Assembly: GCA_024529925.1 (NCBI GenBank)
Contig: JAFEUB010001421.1
Location: 496,001-560,000 of the forward strand
DNA from: Ophthalmolycus amberensis
Taxonomy: Eukaryota > Chordata > Actinopteri > Perciformes > Zoarcidae
Direction: 5' to 3'
Length of the DNA stretch: 64,000 bases
The translations under genes and the position numbers were made by a program. The notes below the pieces were generated by a model. It was not told where the DNA came from, did not search any database, and saw nothing but the letters and a program-made list of their open reading frames with translations. Positions 49,974-59,537 of this stretch are shown here, one piece after another (within the stretch, counting starts at the first letter, position 1; every line of letters begins with the position of its first letter).

Positions 49974-50385
49974 AAAAAGAAAGTTTATAGTTTATATAAT
50001 GAAAGATCGATACTTGGCTTCCATGTATCGATACAATATCGCCACGCAAAATATCACGATATTATGCTGTATTGTTTTTTTTTCCCCCACCCCTACCATC
50101 TACTGGTCCTTCTTTTGTTGCAGTCAAAGGATGTAGTTCTTTAATTTTCATGTAACTTTTTTTGAATGGAAAGAAAATGATTAGTCAAGAAAACCTCGTA
50201 AAGCAAGTCATCTTTAATCCTACACCTTGGGTCCTCAAGCTAGCCAAATAGTGATAGTCAATTCATGCATAATAGAAACCAACATGGAGGACAGAATCAT
50301 TCGATTTATCATTATTTACTTGAATCTTTTATGTCATAAGTTTCTGGTGTCACTGAAGATGCAGCTAAATGATGATAACACTTAC

Positions 50386-51605
50386 GTTCACATGAAGGCT
50401 GGAAAGATGTCATCAGACTTGGGGCCGACGGGGAATGTGGCACACTCTGTCTCCTGGCTGTCATTTGTGCTGGTACAAGGTCAGAAGGCAGAAATAATGC
50501 TCATAGAGAGAATGATTGTGGAAAGTGTTGTACTCAGTGGAAAGTGAAAATAATAAATAATGCAAATAAGCAGAATTGCATTGTGAAGTCAAAACACACC
50601 TATATTTTCAATCCACTATCCAAATACATTTTGCCTTGTTTTTGTGATTTTTCTCCTCACATTGTAAACCATTACGAATACAATATTGTTTTTTGGTATT
50701 TAGAATAGTCAGAATCTGTATATATATAGTGTTTTAACTAATTTGCTCATCTTTAATACTTACGACTGAAAGCAGGCTGATGAGACCGGTAGGTTGGAGT
50801 CTCTCCCATAGGACTTGAAGGTACGGACAAGGAAAGTGGAGGACTAATGTTTGGGGCAGTGGGCAGTGCGGTTGGGCGCTTTTTCTTTCCTTTTGAGTTT
50901 TCTGGCTGCTCCTCATCACTTTCACTGTCAGAGATCCAGCTTTTTGGGGTTCTGTTGAACAAAATAACTTGTATAAGGAATATCATGAATAACAAGAAGC
51001 TTTATATGAGTGTTTATCTAACCAGGGTGACTACAGGTATCACAGAGTTCACTGTGTTGTAAAACGAAAAATTGTTAAATCAAAAATAACTAACTTCGCA
51101 AAATAAAATTGTGTTCACTGCTACATAAACAAATAGTAAGACAAAAAAAACATCATTACTTGCAAAAGATGCACATTATATATATTTACGTTTTCCTCCT
51201 TTTTAAATAAGCTGGGCGCTGGTCCACTTCATCCTCAGTTTGGAGGTCTGATGTCTGCAGGGCCTTTGGGAGGAGCGTCGAGCCTCATTGTATGTATCTG
51301 TGAAGAGAAAATATATATTTGACGTCCAAATGGAAATACAAATACTTAAACCAGAAAAAGCATATTTTTCTGAGTTCATGTCATTTTGCTACACAAAATG
51401 TTATGTCAGATTCTTACCTTTAGTTGCCCCGATTCATATGGCGAAGCTTTCCCATGAAGCACCAGGGGGATGAGCTTTCATTATGGCCTTGTTGCATCTT
51501 TGTCTCTCTTTGTAAGGAGGCCAAACAGGCTCTCTCATCTTTAACCCACTGGTCAGGAACAACTTCTGTGTCCCCAGTGTCAGTAAACTCCAGTATGTGG
51601 TACAT
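50386..51605 (-). pseudogene. four-exon pseudogene resembling fish DUF4806-type proteins
   Basis: On the minus strand four exons fit together. Exon 1 is 51605-51418 (start MYHILEFTDTGDTEVVPDQW, donor gtaagaat). Exon 2 is 51297-51190 (donor gtaaat). Exon 3 is 50951-50764 (TPKSWISDSESDEEQP, then a Lys/Pro/Ser-rich stretch, donor gtaagt). Exon 4 is 50469-50386 (QMTARRQSVPHSPSAPSL, donor gtaagtg). All acceptors end in AG, and the phases 1, 2, 1 and 1 join the frames. Exon 1 needs a frameshift before WPPYKERQRCNKAIMKAH and has a TGA in FAI*IGATK. Exon 2 needs a frameshift before LQTSDLQTEDEVDQRPAYL. The opening (xVEFx...VVPxxW...WPPY) and the RP..KRRK region are what I know from the N-terminal half of fish proteins carrying DUF4806. 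The DUF4806 domain itself is not in the window, so the family name is an inference. Confidence 0.6.
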
Positions 51606-51859
51606 TTTCTGTTAATTTAAAAAAAAAAATTGTATTGTACAACTCGTCACGCCATGCAGGAATCAATGTTCAGGACTCTTTTCTAACTGCCCATCTCAAA
51701 AATACTGTGAGAAACAAGGAAAAATTAGATAGTAATCTGCATGACAAATAATTGGTTAATCATACGCCTAGTGATCAATTAGACCCAGACAAACAGAATC
51801 ACTAGAGGTTTCCACTGTACCATGAAACTCAATATCCTTAACAGGTGAGTTACAACCAG

Positions 51860-52190
51860 TTACAACAAATGATGTAATGGCATTCCTACATATTTGTTCT
51901 TGAACGGAAGAAGTACATATTTTGAAACGCTATCATCCACCTTTACACATTTTAGATCCTGAGACAAGTCATCAAGAAGGAACACCCCTATCTGGCTGGA
52001 CTTTATTGGATAGTCAAAGAAGTCGGAACACTGGGTGAACTCATTATACACCAAACACGGATCCCCCTCAACAACAATTATATTTCTGACTATGCCTATT
52101 TTGCCGTTACTCCTGATTCAGTTGTCACCAGCAGATAACTTCACACAAAACTCTGGAAGACTTATTTCTTTGTACTGCCTGACTGGATAT
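51860..52190 (-). pseudogene. decayed ORF upstream of the four-exon pseudogene
   Basis: The minus-strand frame ending at 51860 gives IVRNIIVVEGDPCLVYNEFT, QCSDFFDYPIKSSQIGVF and a C-terminus KYVLLPFKNKYVGMPLHHLL. Reading upstream it continues through a TGA into RQYKEISLPEFCVKLSAGDN. A further frameshift links to a Ser/Arg-rich stretch near 52200-52250. The composition is protein-like. I believe similar proteins of unknown function occur in many copies in fish genomes, but I cannot name the family. It points the same way as the pseudogene at 50386-51605, 255 bp away. Confidence 0.45.
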
Positions 52191-52305
52191 ATATATGTGA
52201 TGGCACTGGGCCTTCACTGCGAGAGGTTTTCAGTTTTGAACCATCTCTTGTATCTCTGCAGCAAGTTACATTTTCAAACTCTGAGATACGTCTCACAACC
52301 TGTGC

Positions 52306-52370
52306 AGCTGATTCCTCCACAGAAATGCAGACTTTTACTGCACTGTAAAAGTCTGCGGAGGAATCGGCTG
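52306..52370. repeat. hairpin-forming inverted repeat
   Basis: The right arm gtaaaagtctgc, then ggaggaatcggctg (52345-52370), is the reverse complement of the left arm (52305-52338). There is one mismatch, an 8-nt bulge in the left arm and a 6-nt loop (tgcact). Confidence 0.9.
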
Positions 52371-52419
52371 TTATTGGAGCGATTAGTGAGCGCCGTGACC
52401 AGCGGCGTCATCAGCCCTA

Positions 52420-52506
52420 TTAAGGTGTGGGGGGATTGGGGGGGGTGCGTGAACCCGGTCGGGATGTAGAAGGGGGTGCGTGGCCTAAAAGGTTTGGGTA
52501 CCGCTG
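52420..52506 (+). mobile_element. orphan right end of a hAT element
   Basis: Nearly identical to 27325-27408: both contain gaacccggtcgggatgtag, gggggtgcgtggcctaaaa and a terminus ending accgctg. No left end or transposase is present nearby. The 144-codon frame crossing this region is chance. Confidence 0.85.
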
Positions 52507-53290
52507 CTCTAAGTCATAAATACGTCTATATAAGTAGTATAGCATATTGAATAAAGTCACAGTATAGAATGTCATAAAAACGTCATAAAAACGTTATAGT
52601 ATAGTAGGCTACATCGTAGTCATAGTAGAAAAATACAAATTGGGTAATCTTTTCTTCCAATCAGAGCAGTGAAACGTGCACAAAATAATGAATAGAAAGA
52701 CTTATTATTTGTCTTAAACTATTATCCACCAAATAATTCAGGTCAAAACTGTTTTAAGGTCTTAAATCCATCAACTGACTGATTCCCAAACTCAGGTGCA
52801 GGTGAGATTTGGGTGTGGCTATAGTTACCATACAGTACACGGGATGCAATATATTAGCATTTGAATATGAATTCGCAAACAGACAGCTTAACAATGTTAA
52901 AAGGATAATTTGTGGAGTTATTTGCAACAGCTTAAACTTTTGTTGTGACTTGTTGCATGTATGATTTAAAATATCTGCGAATCTGCAATAGACAAAATGT
53001 TCTTTTGTGATATACAGTGTTATGTCATTACTGCTAATGGGTCATAATGGGTGGAGTTTTGTGAAAATTGTGCCATGGAAATCATAGTGAATGCTAGACT
53101 AGCAAATAGTGGATTCATAAAAGGAGACATTATCTGCCCTTGAGAACAGAATAGAATAGAATGCTGGATGGAACATGTGTGTTCCATCACAAGTTATCTT
53201 ATGTCATCTTATGTATAGAGCCAGATGGCTTGTGCCATTTAACCTCAGTATCTTCAACCACTCAACACCCAGGTAGTAGCTGGCTTCTCT
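52507..53290. other. unassigned stretch
   Basis: The first ~130 bp contain irregular gtcata/agtatag motifs like those of the tandem array at 55255-56260. The remainder is unassigned. Confidence 0.4.
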
Positions 53291-53728
53291 TAGCCAATGC
53301 TGATGGTTGGCATTCACACTGTGAGGAAGACACAGTCGCGCCCTTAAAAGCCCTGCATAGTTGGTGATCGCTGTGTGGGCAAGTCACGGGCTGCCTTCAG
53401 CATTGCGTAAATAAGGTCGACCAGTCTTCAATGCTACCTGGGTGAAGGTAAGATACCAAACTCCTGTTGTGTAAACCGGTAGCATATCTAACCTGTAACT
53501 CTGGATTCAGAATAGACTTTGACTGCTACCACTTTACGTAATTTGGTCAGGATGTTTAGTGCCACCATAGTGATTTTAGGATTACCAAATCCCTCCTTGA
53601 ATATCAAGTTGTTAACAGTTGATTATTTACTGAGAGTAAAGTACAGTAAAACTTAGAGAGCTTTGCTTATTGGAGTGCTATTTTGAAATATCGTATTTAT
53701 AATCATACAGTTGTAAAATAATTAACTA
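53291..53728 (+). repeat. duplicated segment X, copy 1
   Basis: Shares most of its length with 54169-54678: tagccaatgctgatggttgg, cacagtcgcgcccttaaaag, gactttgactgctaccactt and catacagttgtaaaataatt. A ~70-bp part present in copy 2 is replaced here by a short ggtgaag. The offset between copies is 878 bp. Confidence 0.93.
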
Positions 53729-54160
53729 TGTAAAATGTTGGGATTTACTCTAACTTCCTACATTAGGACAGTGTTTGAATGCTCTCGTTCACTCACAACT
53801 CTCTCTGGCTCCTACTATATCAGCTGACAGTGGGCGATTTCGCCACGGCCTCCCTCAGCCAATCATATGTTTTCCGTCAAACTTTAAAGACCTGTTCTCT
53901 TCTCTGCAGTCAGTTGTCATTTCAGAACCGATGTGACCCTCTTCCTCATTCATCATCACATCCGGTGCTCAAGGTTTCTTCCACTGAGCTCAGTCCCACT
54001 CCACATGCCGTCGTCTAGATCTTCAACCTGCCCCTACTGCTTTCAACAACTCCACAGCCCTGAGGCAGGCCGTGGCAAAACCACTGCTCATAATAAAACT
54101 ATTAAAGTTTTATATATGACTGTGGTCAGGCTTCCTGAGTAACTCCCTGGGAGTATCCCT
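53729..54160 (+). mobile_element. LTR-like block 1 after segment X
   Basis: It starts tgtaaaatgttgggattt. It then has ctatatcagctgacagtggg, ccaatcatat, gtcaaactttaaag and a later ataataaaactattaaag, a layout like an LTR promoter followed by a polyadenylation signal. It is homologous in its middle to 54679-55157. The first ~90 bp recur at 55162-55250. Exact right edge unknown. Confidence 0.45.
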
Positions 54161-54168
54161 GGCACTCT

Positions 54169-54678
54169 TAGCCAATGCTGATGGTTGGCGTTCGAACTGT
54201 GGGGAAGACACAGTCGCGCCCTTAAAAGCCCTGCATAGTCGGTGATCGCTGTGTGGGGCAAGCCACAGGCTGCGTCAGCATTGCGTAAATAAGGTCAACC
54301 AGTCTTCAATGCTACCAGGGGGCGGGAAGTCTGCGTGCCAGTCTGCCTCGGAGCTCACTTCAGGCTTCCGGCGTGTCCGATGTAGGATGCTGTGGTAAGA
54401 TACTCACACCAAACTCCTGTTGTGTAAACCAGCAGCATATCTGACCTGTAACTTTGGATTCAGAATAGACTTTGACTGCTACCACTTTACATAATTTGGT
54501 CAGGATGTTTGGTGCCACCATAGTGATTTTAGGATTACCAAATCCCTCCTTGAATATCAAGTTGTTAACATTGATTATTTACTGAGAGTAAAGTACAGTA
54601 AAACTGAGAGAGCTTTGCTTATAGGAGTGCTATTTTGAAATATAGTATTTATAATCATACAGTTGTAAAATAATTAAA
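54169..54678 (+). repeat. duplicated segment X, copy 2
   Basis: Copy of 53291-53728. It retains gggcgggaagtctgcgtg and the following ~70 bp that are missing in copy 1. It is followed by LTR-like block 2. Confidence 0.93.
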
Positions 54679-55157
54679 TGTAGCTCAAGCGCAAGTTCAG
54701 TCAGGAAGACACTCACTAGTAGTCTCTGTCTTTCCTCTCCTTGTAATTACTCTATCAGCTGATTGGGGGCGGGCACTTTTAAGTAACCAACCAGATTCTG
54801 CACACCGGTTCCTCAAGCCAATCATATCGTTGCTGTCAAACTTTAAATAGTGTTCTCCTCTCTGCTGCTGTCAGTTGTCATTTCAGCGAAGCAGATGCGA
54901 CCCCCCTCCACCCCAGTCGCCTCCAGTCAGCATCACAGTCAGGCTCCTGATTCATCATCAGATTGCAGCAACTCCGTTCATCACCACCACCAGTGTCTGG
55001 ACTCCAGGGGGGGTTAGGCCTGTTGGACCTCAGTATCCCTACCCTCTGTGATAGTACTTCAGGATGGAGTCCAATCGCCAAAGACTTTGCACTTTTCATA
55101 TTTGACGCTTGTATAATAAATCATTGTTAAATTATGAAACAAGTCTCTCCTGATTGA
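54679..55157 (+). mobile_element. LTR-like block 2, probably inserted at the X/block-1 junction
   Basis: It starts tgtagctcaagcgcaag. It contains actctatcagctgattggg, ccaatcatatcg, a TATA-like actttaaatagtg (about 54840) and a polyadenylation signal (gtataataaatcattg, about 55111). It separates segment X copy 2 from a 90-bp fragment equal to the start of block 1. The flanking ttaaa (left) and ttgaa (right, about 55154-55158) may be an imperfect 5-bp target duplication. Confidence 0.6.
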
Positions 55158-55254
55158 ACTATGTAAAATGTTGGGATTTACTCTAACTTCCTACATTAGG
55201 ACAGTGTTTTTATGCTCTCATTCACTCACAACTCTCTCTGGCTCTCGCTAATAA

Positions 55255-56260
55255 AAAAAGTCATTGTTTAGTATGTCGAAAAAAAATCATAAAATAGAAT
55301 GTCGGGAAAAGGCATTGAATAGTCATAGCATGTAAAGAAATCAATATAGAATGTCGAAAAAAGTAATAGTACAGTATGTCCAAAACAGTCATAGTATAGT
55401 ATGTTGAAAAAAGTCATTAAAAAGTCATAGTTTAATATGTCAATCAAAGTAATAAATAAGACATAGTATAGCATGTCAAAAAACATAATCGTACAGTATG
55501 TCCAAAAAAGTGATAAAAGGTCATAGTATAGTATGTCATGTTATCATTATTACTATTTTATATTACCGATACCATTAACGCGCATTACTGACTTTGCTTC
55601 TTCACCAGAGTCTCTGTGCTTTTTCACCTCACAGGTTTCCGTGGATCCTGGTGATACCTGGACCCTGGTCTGGTCTCCTGCCGTGGTTCTGTCATATGCA
55701 TTGAATGTGTTGTAACTCTATTATGTTGTTCATTCTGTACACACAACATCATTGCACTTCTGTCCATCCTGGGAGAGGGATCCCTCCTCTGTTGCTCTCC
55801 CACAGGTCTCTCCCTCTTCTCTCCCCGTTAAAGGGTTTTTTTGGGGAGTTTTTCCTGTTCTGATGTGAGGGTTCCAGGACAAGAGGATGTCGTATGTGTA
55901 CTGATTGTAAAGCCCTCTGAGGCAAATTTGTAATTTGTGATTTTGGGCTATACAAAAATAAATTGAATTGAATTGAATATGTCGAAAAAAGTGATAACTT
56001 AGAATAGTATGTTGAAAACGTCATTAAAAAAAGTCATAGTATAGTATGGCAAAAACGGTCATAGTATAGTATGTTGACAAAAGTAACAAAAAAAAGTCAT
56101 GGCATAGTATATCAAAACAAGCAAAAATAAAGTCATAGTATAGTACCGTATGTCGGGGAAAAAAAAAATCATAAAAAGTCATAGTATATTCTGTCGGAAA
56201 ATGTCATGAAAAAGTCATAGTATTTCGAAAAAAAGGCATGAAGAATGGCATAGTATAGTA
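55255..56260. repeat. tandem array of ~30-bp agtcatagtatagtatgtc units, split by a LINE tail
   Basis: Units such as gtcatagtatagtatgtc plus an A run and gtcat repeat irregularly at 55255-55544 and again at 55975-56260. The gap is filled by the element at 55545-55974. The array cuts into the alanine aminotransferase exon at 56261. Confidence 0.9.
55545..55974 (+). mobile_element. LINE 3' tail inserted in the tandem array
   Basis: It contains cctcacaggtttccgtggat, a T/G-rich tttttttggggagtttttcc, and ends gattttgggctatac, aaaaataaattgaattg with ttgaa repeats. This is the common 3' end of fish L2/Rex1-type LINEs. There is no ORF. The flanking array sequence (tatgtc on both sides) may be the target. 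Confidence 0.7.
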
Positions 56261-56707
56261 CGGGGGGCAAAGACGCACCGACACGATTTTGGTAAGTTGA
56301 GCCTTCACTTCAGGGTCCATGTTAATCACCTCCATGTAGCCGCCACGGAATCCACACCTGACAAAAGCAAACAGAGGAAAGAAGGAAGTCAAAACACAAA
56401 GTACACTCTTGGTACAGGTGATGGACACGTCAGCAGCAGGAGCTGTAGACGTGTAGGAGTTTGTAGAAGTACAACTCCAAAGATCTTTTAAGTATTAATA
56501 AAGAAGAAAACCTTTTGTAGGTTCCATACACAAGTGTAGTCTGTGTGTGTGTGTGTGTCTAGCTACTCACTCTCCCATGTAGCATTTGGAGGTGGAGTGA
56601 AAGGAGGCCATCTCCACTGTAGTGGAGTACTCTGGTCCCATCTCAAACAACACCCTTTTAAAGGAGTGAAACTTACAGCCCTCTGCATACACATTGTCCT
56701 GGTAGAC
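56261..56707 (-). pseudogene. gpt2: two exons of an alanine aminotransferase gene, truncated
   Basis: Minus strand. The first exon, 56707-56571, reads VYQDNVYAEGCKFHSFKRVL, then FEMGPEYSTTVEMASFHSTS and KCYMGE. It is bounded by an AG acceptor and donor gtgagt. The second begins at 56357 after ttttgtcag and reads CGFRGGYMEVINMDPEVKAQ, then LTKIVSVRLCPP. The split codon (GA/G, Glu) joins the frames. This is the middle of cytosolic/mitochondrial alanine aminotransferase (pyruvate + glutamate to alanine + 2-oxoglutarate, PLP-dependent). The Lys in STSKCYMGE is the PLP-binding lysine. The next residue is Cys (TGC) where the family has Gly, which is suspicious. After CPP the exon is replaced by the tandem array at 56261. 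No earlier or later exon is visible. gpt versus gpt2 cannot be decided firmly. Confidence 0.8.
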
Positions 56708-57396
56708 CTGAAGTGGGAAAACACTTTATTAAAAGCACATCATTATCCATAACTGAATGAACTGAAATGTGCAGCATATCTTCAAGAGTAAAAAAGCATC
56801 ATTAAACTGCCACGACGAGCTACTGTGCTCACAGCAGATTATATACTGTATTTAACTTCTGTACGTGTCATGTTACCATTTTCATTAAGTCACATATTAA
56901 CTTTACTGAATGTTTTGAAACTCGGTTGTCAATTTGAAATGTATTCAGTCATCAACAAGGATGATGGATACATTTTTGTTAAGTCATCGGTTGCTCATGT
57001 CTCTCTCTCTTTCTCTTTCTCTCTTTCAACAAACAGAAAAAAATCGTTAAATGAACAACGCAACACCAGTTTGAATCATATTGCCGGATTAATAATAAAG
57101 TAATATTAAATAATTTAGAAAAAAAAAGTTCTTTCTTAATTAAACAAAGTCACTTTATATCAACCGGCCAAGACGACATTAATTAATATTTCCTGGATTG
57201 CAGTCGAAAAGCAAGCATGTGTTCATGCTAGTTAACCCTTCACATGTAATACGGTTCACTCACTGCCATTCTGCAGCTGGATGTAAGACATCATCAGATG
57301 TGTTGATACACCAGCTGTAACTCGTGAAGTTAATGAAAGAAGGAGGTACCAGGCCTATATAAGTGTCAGACAAAAGATTTTCACTATACAACCAAC
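56708..57396. other. stretch between aminotransferase exons and the Harbinger relic
   Basis: It holds a CT-rich simple repeat (about 57000-57028). No further aminotransferase exon is recognised on the minus strand. Confidence 0.5.
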
Positions 57397-58147
57397 ATGT
57401 CTCTTAACTCGATGCGATGTGCGACAGCCACATTTAACATGCTCCTGCAGGAGCAGGAGCGTTCATGGCGCAGAAGAGCCAACATACAGCGTGCTATCAT
57501 GTATTTAATAGAGGTAAGCGTCATATACGCTTCAATTGTAATGCTTTATGAGTGGTTGCACAAAGAACAATAATTAAATGTAAACTAACTTTAAATCACA
57601 TTTTAGAAAAGCTCGGTGTGGGAAGTAACCATTTCCTGTATTCTGTATTCTGTAGATGGACCAAGAGCCACTACATGCTCAGTTAAATCCTCATGTGCCA
57701 GCCCTTGCTGTGTACTTTGATGGTCACAACGACCTCATGGTGGATTATAGGCTGGTTGCGCCAGACCATGGAGGCCCTTTTGCGAATTCTGCCATCAAAG
57801 AACACACAGGGCTGGTCACATGAGGTACATTTACTCATGACTGTTTACTGGTTGGCACACGCCCTATCATACAGTGTGGTGTCCCGGGCCTTCAGTATCC
57901 CCAAGTCTATAGTCTGCAGACTGGTGCACAGTGGAGTGGAAAAAATTGCTGCCCTTCGCCAGGAGGTCATCATACTACCCACCGCTGGAGCACTGGGTGA
58001 GGTTGACCACGCATTTGCACAGCTGGCCAACAGCCCAGTGTTCTCCAGGTGTGTGGGTGCCATTGATGGCTGCCATGTCCGCATAAAGACCCTGGAGCCG
58101 ATCCCAGCTGACATTGGGCGAAGGACTGGTTTACAGTCCTGTTATCT
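57397..58147 (+). pseudogene. Harbinger transposase (HARBI1-like nuclease), frameshifted and truncated
   Basis: Exon 1 (57397-57513) encodes MSLNSMRCATATFNMLLQEQ, then ERSWRRRANIQRAIMYLIE, with donor gtaagc. Exon 2 starts at 57656 after tgtag with MDQEPLHAQLNPHV and runs to MVDYRL. There, at about 57755, a one-base gain shifts the frame, and the pattern continues as QTMEALLRILPSKNTQGWSH, LSYSVVSRAFSIPKS and RCVGAIDGCHVRIK. The D of AIDGCH is the first catalytic Asp of the DDE_Tnp_4 domain. The ORF is interrupted after GLQSCYL by a 374-bp insertion. The pattern resumes at 58522 with DHRG and stops at once. The remaining catalytic residues are lost. Confidence 0.85.
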
Positions 58148-58521
58148 GGTTTGTGTGCACTTTATTCTATATCCTATATTCCATATCTTATTGTACATTT
58201 CAAATATGTTTCTATTTCCTGCACTGTGCTGACTGATAGTTAAATGTTATTGTTGAATGTTACGCACCTTCCGCCACGACAAATTCCTTGCAGGTGAAAA
58301 CTTGCTTGGCAATAAACGGTTCTGATTCTGATGAGGTAGGGTACACCCTGGACAGGTCGCCAGTTCATCGCAGGGCACATATAGAGACAAACATTCAAAC
58401 CTACGGGCAATTTCGAGTCACCAAATAACCTAAGCTGCATGTCTGTGGACTGTGGGAGGAAGCCGGAGAACCCGGAGGGAACCCACGCTGCAACGGGGAG
58501 AACGTGCAAACTCCACACAGG
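58148..58521 (+). mobile_element. repeat inserted in the Harbinger transposase
   Basis: The first part resembles a LINE 3' end (gcttggcaataaacggttc, then tgattctgat). The second part (cgccagttcatcgcagggca, agaacccggagggaacccac, aacgtgcaaactccacac) is a very widespread fish/vertebrate dispersed repeat. Coding sequence of the transposase (SCYL before, DHRG after) flanks it, so at least this much is inserted. Confidence 0.65.
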
Positions 58522-58930
58522 ACCATCGGGGATCTTCTAAAATATATTAGTCATTTGTGTACTGTATACAAATTCTCATTATTCCTGTTTGTTCCCAACA
58601 TCTCCTTACCTGTTTAGGAAAGTCTGCATTTTTATTACAATTTCGCTCAACACATCTTTTATCGTTTGTGCTGATAAATGTAAAGGTGTACAAATAAATA
58701 CATGAAATGAAAAGCTGTCCTTTTGAGAACTCTGGAAAAGGAATGTTTGACTTATGTAACTAACATCATTGACCCGGGATTTGACAACTCTAAATTTATT
58801 TACAAGTCTTAAAAAAATAATTCAACCCTTAACACAAAACTGGTCACCACATGACAAAATAAATCTTCAACACAATGGAGTTGGTAAATAAAATATATAT
58901 ATATTTTTTTTACCAACTCCTCAAATAAAC

Positions 58931-59537
58931 TTAAAATCTAGCTGTGTTTGCCTGAGTAGCTTCGAAAGGTTCTTCTTCCTTCTGGGCCTCTTTTAAAAAG
59001 GCCATCAGGTCCCCCCCCGAGTGGCCCGTCTTTTTCTGGGCCGGGGACAGGCAGAGGTGGATGACTCATCGTCCAGCTCGGTGGTGGTACAGCTACTTGT
59101 GCCAGGCTGTGCAGAATCCTCTTCCTCACATGCCTGGCCACAAGTAGCTGCCCCTGCTCCAGAGGATGATGAGCCACTACCACTGGGGGCCTCGTCAGCC
59201 ACAGGTTCTTGTTTTTCCCCCAAACATGAGTCCATCAGGACTGGGGGCACCAGAGAGGGCTGCCTCCCGATGGCATGAGGGTAAACCATATCCAAGTAGC
59301 TGCCGTGGCCTCCCCTCCATCTGTCCCCGTCCCACTGGGAGGATTCTTCAGCTCCTGTAAAACATAAAAGGGGATTTATCAGTGTGATGTGGACACACAA
59401 AGCACTGGGAAGGGATGCATTACATCACTAGTGCTTTACATGGAAGTGAACTCTACAATATCTTACCTTAAATTGTCTTTTTAAATTGTCCCACTTTTTT
59501 GTCAGTTGGCCCTGAAGTCCAAGCATCTTTATGATCT
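58931..59537 (-). pseudogene. Harbinger MYB/SANT-like protein gene, broken
   Basis: Minus strand. One exon (59537-59467) encodes IIKMLGLQGQLTKKWDNLKR and QFK, bounded by AG and gtaag. The next (59354-58931) starts in phase with ELKNPPSGTGTDGGEATAAT and WIWFTLM, the conserved end of the MYB/SANT-like domain of Harbinger accessory proteins. A frame-changing deletion then joins to AIGRQPSLVPPVLMDSC and an acidic Ser/Gly-rich stretch ending PRPRKRRATRGG. A second frame change in a run of eight G leads to the C-terminus LMAFLKEAQKEEEPFEATQA, stop at 58931. Known proteins of this type bind element ends and import the nuclease into the nucleus. Earlier exons were not found. Confidence 0.8.

Larger units (their letters stand above)
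49298..50092 (-). mobile_element. old hAT relic (5' part, minus strand)
   Basis: The minus-strand 5' terminus is near 50092 (aggggtggggg, followed by atatcgtgatattttgcg and gtatcgatacatgg). The transposase fragment lies at its other end (49298-49496). An L2 3' tail has inserted at 49749-49973. The 3' part of the element is missing where the LTR block begins. Confidence 0.65.
57397..59537. mobile_element. PIF/Harbinger transposon relic with two convergent genes
   Basis: A DDE-type nuclease gene on the plus strand (57397-58147, resuming at 58522) and a MYB/SANT-like gene on the minus strand (59537-58931) face each other. This two-gene content defines PIF/Harbinger elements. Both genes are broken and the nuclease C-terminus is missing. 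Terminal inverted repeats and the 3-bp target duplication could not be located, so these limits are those of the genes only. Confidence 0.8.

Noticed and set aside
52035..52469. 144-codon plus-strand frame
   Set aside because: It is antisense to a more convincing minus-strand ORF and crosses a hairpin and an orphan hAT end.
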